From an uncultured Oscillospiraceae bacterium (GTDB taxonomy: Bacteria; Bacillota; Clostridia; Oscillospirales; Ruminococcaceae), in assembly GCA_910586535.1 (NCBI GenBank), contig CAJUHS010000009.1, forward strand, positions 1 to 64,000: DNA of 64,000 nucleotides, in the 5' to 3' direction. This document shows positions 59,267-64,000 of this stretch, piece after piece. The notes under the pieces were generated by a model that saw only the letters and a list, made by a program, of their open reading frames with translations, did not search any database and was not told the origin of the DNA. Made by a program: the position numbers and the translations under genes. Each line of letters begins with the position of its first letter. Position 1 is the first letter of the stretch.

Positions 59267-59293
59267 GGACTTCCATTATTATTTCGGAAGTCC
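59267..59293 (-). terminator. Terminator after queH
   Basis: GGACTTCC (59267-59274) and GGAAGTCC (59286-59293) form an 8-bp stem with an 11-base loop. On the minus strand the stem is followed by GTTTTTG. A second small hairpin, GGCAGC TTTT GCTGCC, lies at 59319-59334 directly after the stop codon. Confidence 0.75.
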
Positions 59294-59344
59294 ATGACCA
59301 TTTAAGATAACAATAATACGGCAGCTTTTGCTGCCAACATCATG

Positions 59345-59980
59345 TTAAAATCGGCGCTCATTCTGTGAAAAAATGCAGCCGCAGTAATTCTGGCGGTAAA
59401 GCCCGTACTTTTCAGAAAGCTCTATGCTTCGCCTGTAACCGTCTTTTTTCTTAAAATCAGACGGCAGATGAGCGACTCCATATTTTTCCGCAAGTTCCTC
59501 ACCTATTTCGTTGAGCTTTACGGCATTTTTGTACGGACTCACCGACAGAGTTGTTGTAAAATAACCGTATCCGCCCTCAGCGGCAAGCCGAGCTGTCTCC
59601 TCCAGCCGCAGACGATAACAGGCAAAGCATCTCTCGCCGCCCTCGCGTATTTCCTCCAGACCCCTTACCGCCGCATAGAAACGCTGCTGCTGCCAGCCGT
59701 GTTCCTCAAAGGACACCGGATTTTTGCAAGGCAGCTCCGCTATGAGCCGCTTTTGCTCGGCAATACGGTGCAGAAATTCCTCTTCCGGATAAATATTAGG
59801 ATTAAAGTAAAGAACCGTTATCAAAAAATACTCCGAAAGATATTCCAATACCGCACTGGAACAAGGCGCACAGCAGCTGTGCAGAAGCAGACGCGGAGGA
59901 TCGTTTGGGTCAAGCGTCCTCAGTATTTTTTCCTGTTTTATTCTGTAATTTATTTTCTGTTCCGTTTTTTCCATTTTCAT
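59345..59980 (-). CDS. queH: Epoxyqueuosine reductase QueH (DUF208)
   Basis: This iron-sulfur enzyme carries out the last step of queuosine synthesis on tRNA in organisms without QueG. The motif LLLHSCCAPCSSAV (about 33-46, adjacent Cys) and ERCFACYRLRLEETA (about 113-127) are typical, with a final NYCGCIF near the C-terminus. The start at 59980 follows AAGGA; the longer frame to 60019 has no site. The gene overlaps the preceding small Cys-rich gene by 71 bases in another frame. Confidence 0.87.
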   Translation of the reverse strand: MKMEKTEQKINYRIKQEKILRTLDPNDPPRLLLHSCCAPCSSAVLEYLSEYFLITVLYFNPNIYPEEEFLHRIAEQKRLIAELPCKNPVSFEEHGWQQQRFYAAVRGLEEIREGGERCFACYRLRLEETARLAAEGGYGYFTTTLSVSPYKNAVKLNEIGEELAEKYGVAHLPSDFKKKDGYRRSIELSEKYGLYRQNYCGCIFSQNERRF

Positions 59981-60161
59981 TATTTTCCTTTTTATTCTGG
60001 CATTTTTCCGCAAAAGCACATCCGGAACACCCCGAACAGCAGCCTCCGCACCCTTTTTTTCTTCTTTTTTTAATGTACAGGACTGCCGAAATTACTGCGG
60101 CGGCTATTACCGCAAGAGCAATATAATCCTGTACGCCAAACGAAGCAATGATGCTGCCCAT
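59910..60161 (-). CDS. Small Cys-rich single-pass membrane protein (FeoB-associated type)
   Basis: Of 83 residues, residues 11-30 are a membrane helix (YIALAVIAAAVISAVLYI). A basic stretch and a Cys cluster CGGCCSGCSGCAFAEKC (about 38-54) follow, then a Lys/Asn/Glu-rich tail. The layout matches the FeoB-associated Cys-rich membrane proteins often seen beside iron transporters, but no feoB is in the window. GGAGG precedes the ATG. It overlaps the start of queH. Confidence 0.75.
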   Translation of the reverse strand: MGSIIASFGVQDYIALAVIAAAVISAVLYIKKRRKKGCGGCCSGCSGCAFAEKCQNKKENNENGKNGTENKLQNKTGKNTEDA

Positions 60162-60227
60162 AAAAACCTCCGAAAATTTAAATTGACAGTTGTCTGTTAT
60201 GCCTATGCGGTTCTGTGCAAAAATATT

Positions 60228-60455
60228 CTATCTGTAGTCATGAACGCTGGCGTCATAGTTGTACCGATTTATAAGAGAATCAATATCAACATAATACTTT
60301 TTGCGGTCGTTCTGGGCGGCATAAACGGTAACTGACATTCCTATAAGCGCGAAAATATCAAAAAACATAATTATTCCGACAGTCATTATTACTGCTCCTA
60401 CGCCGAGGAAAATCAAACCCATAATGACCAAAACCGTTCCCACGCTGAATTTCAA
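60228..60455 (-). CDS. Small hydrophobic membrane protein
   Basis: This 75-residue protein has two closely spaced membrane helices (about 5-40) and a polar tail (NDRKKYYVDIDSLINRYNYDA). A strong GGAGGG site lies eight bases before a TTG at 60455, so I prefer this start to the ATG at 60473, which contains the ribosome site inside the gene. I do not recognise the family. A consensus -10 lies just upstream. Confidence 0.65.
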   Translation of the reverse strand: MKFSVGTVLVIMGLIFLGVGAVIMTVGIIMFFDIFALIGMSVTVYAAQNDRKKYYVDIDSLINRYNYDASVHDYR

Positions 60456-60484
60456 TGCGATCACCCTCCGCATCTTTTTATTGC

Positions 60485-60513
60485 ATTATATCATACAGTA
60501 TCGGAATTTGCAA
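60485..60513 (-). promoter_or_regulatory. Promoter of the small membrane protein gene
   Basis: On the minus strand TTGCAA (60513-60508), 17 bases, TATAAT (60490-60485). It may also feed the Cys-rich protein and queH downstream. Confidence 0.6.
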
Positions 60514-60727
60514 GCAAAAAGCTCTTCATTTTCAAATTTATGATTTGCAATATTATCATCTGCCGTTTCAAAAAATTTTATGCTGTTTTGCATCGGTTTG
60601 GCAGAAAAGCAAGTACGCATAAACAATATACAGGCGGTTAAATTATATATTTGTTATTTTTTCAATAAATAATCGCCGCATTTCACGATTCTGATTTATT
60701 AAACGCCGGAGATCAGGAAAAAATATT

Positions 60728-62482
60728 TTATTTACGCTTCTTTCCGATCAGAATTGCGGCGGCTGCAATCATGCCGACTCCAGCTATTCCGGCAATTACG
60801 GGAAAAGCCTTTTTTGTTTTGGACACTTCCGCGCTGTTGCTTTCGGAAACATTTTCAGCAGGCTTTTTTACCACAAATTCCGTAACCGAAAGCGGCGGAA
60901 TAACATAACCGAAGCTGTTGCCCTCTATCTTTTCCACAGCAGGCATAGCCCTGATCTCAGCGCTGTCGCCGTAAAGAGAATAAACCTCTGCGTTTTCGTA
61001 TGCATTGTCCGAAGAAATACTTATTTCAACGGGCATTTCGTCATATAGCGACCGATTTGTGACGATAATTTTTACAGTACCGTCATTTTCACTATCTGTT
61101 GATGAATACACGGAAATATCCCCGTTTTCATATTCGCTTTTTACCAAAGTATCGCCGAAACCGCTGCCGTTTCCGTCGTAATTTGTGAACATATTTATTG
61201 CGGAAAGCTGATACTGATTATTTTCAAAAGACCATATAGCCGCAAAATACACCCCGTACTCCGCAAAGATACCAAGCATATCCGCTTCCGCGACTGCTCC
61301 TGAAATATGATCTCCTCCGCCGAAATTGTACTCGGTAAAGGCAAGCTTTGTGCCGGGATAATAATTATCTATGGACTGCTGAATATTCGGCAACATCGGG
61401 AAAAATTCCGCGCCGGTATCGGTTATCCAGCTGTTCTCGCGGTAATTTTCATCGTAAAGAGACCTTACGCTGTCAAGTCGGGCTTTGATACAGCCGTCGT
61501 TGTCGTAGTGGCTGCAGGAACGCTCTCCGCATTCTCCCTTGGCTTCGGTGTAGTAATGTATGTCAAGCACGTCCAAAAGCCGCTTTCCGCTGCTGTTCCC
61601 GGCTTTTTTCATTTCGTCCAGATAGTAATCTATAAACCAGCGGTAACCGTTGTCTGCTTTAAGCTTCTGCCAGTCTGGAGCTCCCGCGAAGCTGTCAAAC
61701 GCGGAATATCCGAAAAGCGACGGACCGAAAACCTCTGCTCCGGGATCTGCTTCCTTTACGACGGAGGCAAGCTCCGCTGATTTTACAATAAGCTCCGAAC
61801 AGGACAGGTCGCCGTGCTGAACAAGACTGTGAGTATGCTTCCAAAGAGCAGGCTCGTTGTCAAGAGCAAACGCCTTGATCCCCGTTGCGCTGTCCGATTT
61901 TCCGATCTTGTCAGAAAGATAATTCAGATATTCGTCTGTATAGACTGCTCCGTCATTTTTGTCAGGTTCGAGGGAAAGCTCACTGTCTTTTCGGTTCCTG
62001 ACCTCTACCCAGTAATCCGACGGGGCGGCATTTTCCGCAGTCACTCTGCCCCGCTTGCTTGATGTGACATATCCCAGCATTTGCAGGGTAAGCAACGTAT
62101 ACGGAATATTATGCGTCTGAGCTTCACTTGAAAGCGCAAGTGCAGGACCGCCCGGAACACGCTTGAACTCGTCGGGAATGTCAGTTATCAGGTACATATC
62201 CGAAGTGTGGTAATAGTCAGAGCCGGCGTTGGACATATTGTTTTCCCAGTTATAGGCGGACATTCTGTTGCCGCCCAGTCGTATGGATTTTGCAGAAACA
62301 GAATTCAGATCGGCTCCGTTGTTCACGCCGTAAATATAGGGCGAAATTTTTCCGAGCTGCTCCGAGGGCGTTACCGTTATTTTTGAAACGGACGCTGGAG
62401 GCTGCTCTGCAAAGACGGATTGCCCCATTGAAAAGGCGGTCAGGACGACGGTTACCGCAGCTGATATTTTCTTAAAATCCAT
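60728..62482 (-). CDS. GH44 endoglucanase/xyloglucanase with C-terminal membrane anchor
   Basis: The signal peptide covers residues 1-25. The GH44 barrel follows with ISPYIYGVNNG (about 46-56), SIRLGGNRMSAYNWENN (about 66-82), acid/base Glu210 in FALDNEPALW and nucleophile Glu384 in AFTEYNFGGGD. A beta-rich domain lies at about 430-545. The end is a Gly/Ala-rich membrane helix (about 560-580) with KKRK, but no LPXTG motif, so the enzyme is tethered by a plain membrane anchor. It would cut xyloglucan or cellulose at the surface. It is the third gene after GH29 and an EamA transporter. Confidence 0.9.
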   Translation of the reverse strand: MDFKKISAAVTVVLTAFSMGQSVFAEQPPASVSKITVTPSEQLGKISPYIYGVNNGADLNSVSAKSIRLGGNRMSAYNWENNMSNAGSDYYHTSDMYLITDIPDEFKRVPGGPALALSSEAQTHNIPYTLLTLQMLGYVTSSKRGRVTAENAAPSDYWVEVRNRKDSELSLEPDKNDGAVYTDEYLNYLSDKIGKSDSATGIKAFALDNEPALWKHTHSLVQHGDLSCSELIVKSAELASVVKEADPGAEVFGPSLFGYSAFDSFAGAPDWQKLKADNGYRWFIDYYLDEMKKAGNSSGKRLLDVLDIHYYTEAKGECGERSCSHYDNDGCIKARLDSVRSLYDENYRENSWITDTGAEFFPMLPNIQQSIDNYYPGTKLAFTEYNFGGGDHISGAVAEADMLGIFAEYGVYFAAIWSFENNQYQLSAINMFTNYDGNGSGFGDTLVKSEYENGDISVYSSTDSENDGTVKIIVTNRSLYDEMPVEISISSDNAYENAEVYSLYGDSAEIRAMPAVEKIEGNSFGYVIPPLSVTEFVVKKPAENVSESNSAEVSKTKKAFPVIAGIAGVGMIAAAAILIGKKRK

Positions 62483-62506
62483 TTTGAAAACTCCTTCCGT
62501 TGATTT

Positions 62507-63376
62507 CTATACAGATATCCAGCTATACTGTAAAATTCCCGCCGCCTGAAAGCCTAATATACCAAGCACGCAGATCACACTTCCCGCGAGATTCCAGCCA
62601 GTGGGACGGGTACTTTTTTTTAGGAAATCAAGAATAAGCACCACAATCAGTATCATCGGCTGTATAAAGGAATAATTTGTAAGGCTTTGCGCCGCAACGG
62701 CGTTTTCCCCAAGAAGTCCTAATGCGTTGGGAAGCTTGCACAAAATTACAATAAACACGCCCTTTTTTCCCTCGGGGCTTCCCGCTGCGATAGACAGCGG
62801 CTTTGCGGACGGTATCATTATTACCGCAAGAATTATCAGCGCAAAGAACAAAGTAAGCGTTGAGGATATGTGCTTTTCGGCGGCTTTCATTACAAATCCG
62901 TATCCAAACTTTGCTGCAATATAAACTATCAGCGGAATGACTATTTTGGGGTAATTCACTTTTTTTCTTCCCGACCTTGCTATCATCACAAGTCCCGCGG
63001 CAGTAACGATTATGCACAGGATTTTCATTATGCTGACGTTCTGGCTGTACATGATTATATCCGTACCATATGACATGAACAGCGTAAGTCCCAGCCATGC
63101 CTTTAATTCAAACACAGACATTTCAGAAAGTATTTTCGCGCTCATTGAAAATTCAAGAAATTTACTTGCCGCGATAAGGATTATAAAAATAAACGTTGGA
63201 AATGAAAATGTGAACGTCCTTTCGGAAAAGGGCAGCAATAACGCAAGGAAAGGTATTGTTCCCGCAGCCATTAAAAACGTAAGCTGCGAACCGTTCAGCT
63301 TTGCTTTGCTGACTGCGTATTTATCGTTCAGCGAACATATCGTATACATTGCTACGACTGCTGTCATTGTAAGCAT
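62507..63376 (-). CDS. EamA/DMT-type transporter
   Basis: Across 289 residues about ten hydrophobic segments are visible, in two halves, as in drug/metabolite exporters. NDKYAVSKAKLNGSQLTFL near the N-terminus and FIQPMILIVVLILDFLKK near the end mark the repeats. The substrate cannot be told. Between two glycosidase genes it may handle a sugar or sugar-derived metabolite. It lies 17 bases after GH29 and 24 before GH44. Confidence 0.82.
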   Translation of the reverse strand: MLTMTAVVAMYTICSLNDKYAVSKAKLNGSQLTFLMAAGTIPFLALLLPFSERTFTFSFPTFIFIILIAASKFLEFSMSAKILSEMSVFELKAWLGLTLFMSYGTDIIMYSQNVSIMKILCIIVTAAGLVMIARSGRKKVNYPKIVIPLIVYIAAKFGYGFVMKAAEKHISSTLTLFFALIILAVIMIPSAKPLSIAAGSPEGKKGVFIVILCKLPNALGLLGENAVAAQSLTNYSFIQPMILIVVLILDFLKKSTRPTGWNLAGSVICVLGILGFQAAGILQYSWISV

Positions 63377-63393
63377 TTTAGTTTTCTCCCAAC

Positions 63394-64000
63394 TTAGTCA
63401 ATCTCTATTTTGAATACAATCGGATAATCTCCGTTTCGGTAATCGGTACTGATATGCAGACCGTCGGCGCGTCTTTCCCAGACGGGCTTTTTATCCGAAC
63501 CCAGTACCGTTACGCCGTTGATAATACCGCTGAAATTGTCGCGGCTTGAAGCGTCCTGCATATCCAGCGAAGTAATGACATATTCGCCGTTTTCACTTGA
63601 TTTTAATACTGCCGCATACAAATATCCGTTTGCCGTGGTAAAACGTATATCCTGCGGTGTGAAATTTTTCTTTATTCCGTCCGTGAACTGTCCCTCGGGA
63701 ATTTCCGTGTGACCCTCACCCGATCTCCTCCATAAGTCGGAACCGTATACTGCCTCGCCGTTTATTTTCAGCCACTTTCCGATATCCAGCAGGATATTTT
63801 TATCCTCCTCCGGAATAGTGCCGTCCGCTTTGGGTCCGATATTCAGAAGAAGGCATCCGTTCTTGCTGACAATATCAACCAAATCGCATACTATTTCCTC
63901 GGCCCTGCGGTAAGAATTATTTTCCGTATAGCACCATGAATTAAGCGCCACAGCCGTATCTGTCTGCCAGAAAAAAGGCTTTCTTTCCGCAAACTGACCT
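63394..64000 (-). CDS. GH29 alpha-L-fucosidase, C-terminal part (runs off the right edge)
   Basis: The visible 202 codons contain WQTDTAVALNSWCYTENN, SKNGCLLLNIGPKADGTIPEED and GEAVYGSDLWRR, which are the conserved late part of GH29 barrels. After that comes a beta-sandwich domain (FTPQDIRFTTANGYLYAAVL). The nucleophile Asp lies further upstream, outside the window. The frame continues to base 64000 without a stop or a ribosome site; a GTG near 63951 is internal and not the start. It would remove fucose from xyloglucan or host glycans. Confidence 0.85.
   Translation of the reverse strand, partial: GQFAERKPFFWQTDTAVALNSWCYTENNSYRRAEEIVCDLVDIVSKNGCLLLNIGPKADGTIPEEDKNILLDIGKWLKINGEAVYGSDLWRRSGEGHTEIPEGQFTDGIKKNFTPQDIRFTTANGYLYAAVLKSSENGEYVITSLDMQDASSRDNFSGIINGVTVLGSDKKPVWERRADGLHISTDYRNGDYPIVFKIEID

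Overview
The window looks like a chromosomal stretch from a cellulolytic, anaerobic, low-to-mid GC Firmicute of the Ruminococcus / Oscillospiraceae type. The evidence is indirect: AGGAGG-type ribosome sites and TTGACA-17-TATAAT promoters, a diaminopimelate aminotransferase (DapL) pathway, an archaeal/clostridial split glutamate synthase, and a set of cell-wall and plant-polysaccharide hydrolases (GH3, two GH5, GH29, GH43, GH44). The GH3 enzyme has the reversed domain order known from Ruminococcus albus. No species assignment is possible from the sequence alone.

Layout. 1-350: two near-perfect tandem promoters and a leader reading out of the window on the minus strand, most likely the front of an rRNA operon. 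350-2450: a zinc-ribbon membrane protein and a membrane-anchored XRE regulator. 2600-9120: a glutamate synthase operon split into glutaminase, FMN, ferredoxin, FAD and GXGXG polypeptides, ending with an ANTAR regulator whose receiver has lost its phospho-acceptor Asp. 9150-11930: PepSY lipoprotein, dapF, dapL. 12300-22400: plus-strand housekeeping genes (ACT protein, hom, thrB, tsaE, tsaB, rpiB, upp, glmS, a GT2 glycosyltransferase, ppa). 22500-34700: mainly minus-strand genes (M18 peptidase, lytic transglycosylase, coaE, tsaC, prfA, DUF951, rarA, a FliB-like protein, glyA) with an S1-domain protein on the plus strand.

34960-40950: recQ, then a GH5 cellulase / GH43 pair divergent from an AraC regulator. 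41180-47800: an efflux system (HlyD-like adaptor, MacB-like permease, acidic lipoprotein, ATPase) behind an OmpR-type two-component system. Both promoters carry 11-bp-spaced direct repeats where the regulator would bind. 48060-50100: an ABC-F protein. 50180-57800: GH5-CBM cellulase, ung and a D,D-carboxypeptidase in one operon, then the permuted GH3 beta-glucosidase. Copies of a small inverted-repeat element lie between these genes. 57850-60500: iron alcohol dehydrogenase with a Rex-type operator, QueH and small membrane proteins. 60700-64000: GH44, an EamA-type transporter and the C-terminal part of a GH29 fucosidase in one minus-strand operon.

Together the genes suggest a fibre-degrading fermenter. 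Secreted or anchored endoglucanases cut cellulose and mixed glucans, GH3/GH43/GH29 act on oligomers and side chains, and NADH is disposed of by a redox-controlled ADH. Items most worth checking are the three-copy MITE-like element, the two in-frame amber codons (rarA and a small membrane gene), the pseudo-receiver ANTAR regulator on a split glutamate synthase, and the paired 11-bp repeats of the efflux regulon. I found no CRISPR array, phage module, intact insertion sequence or tRNA gene.
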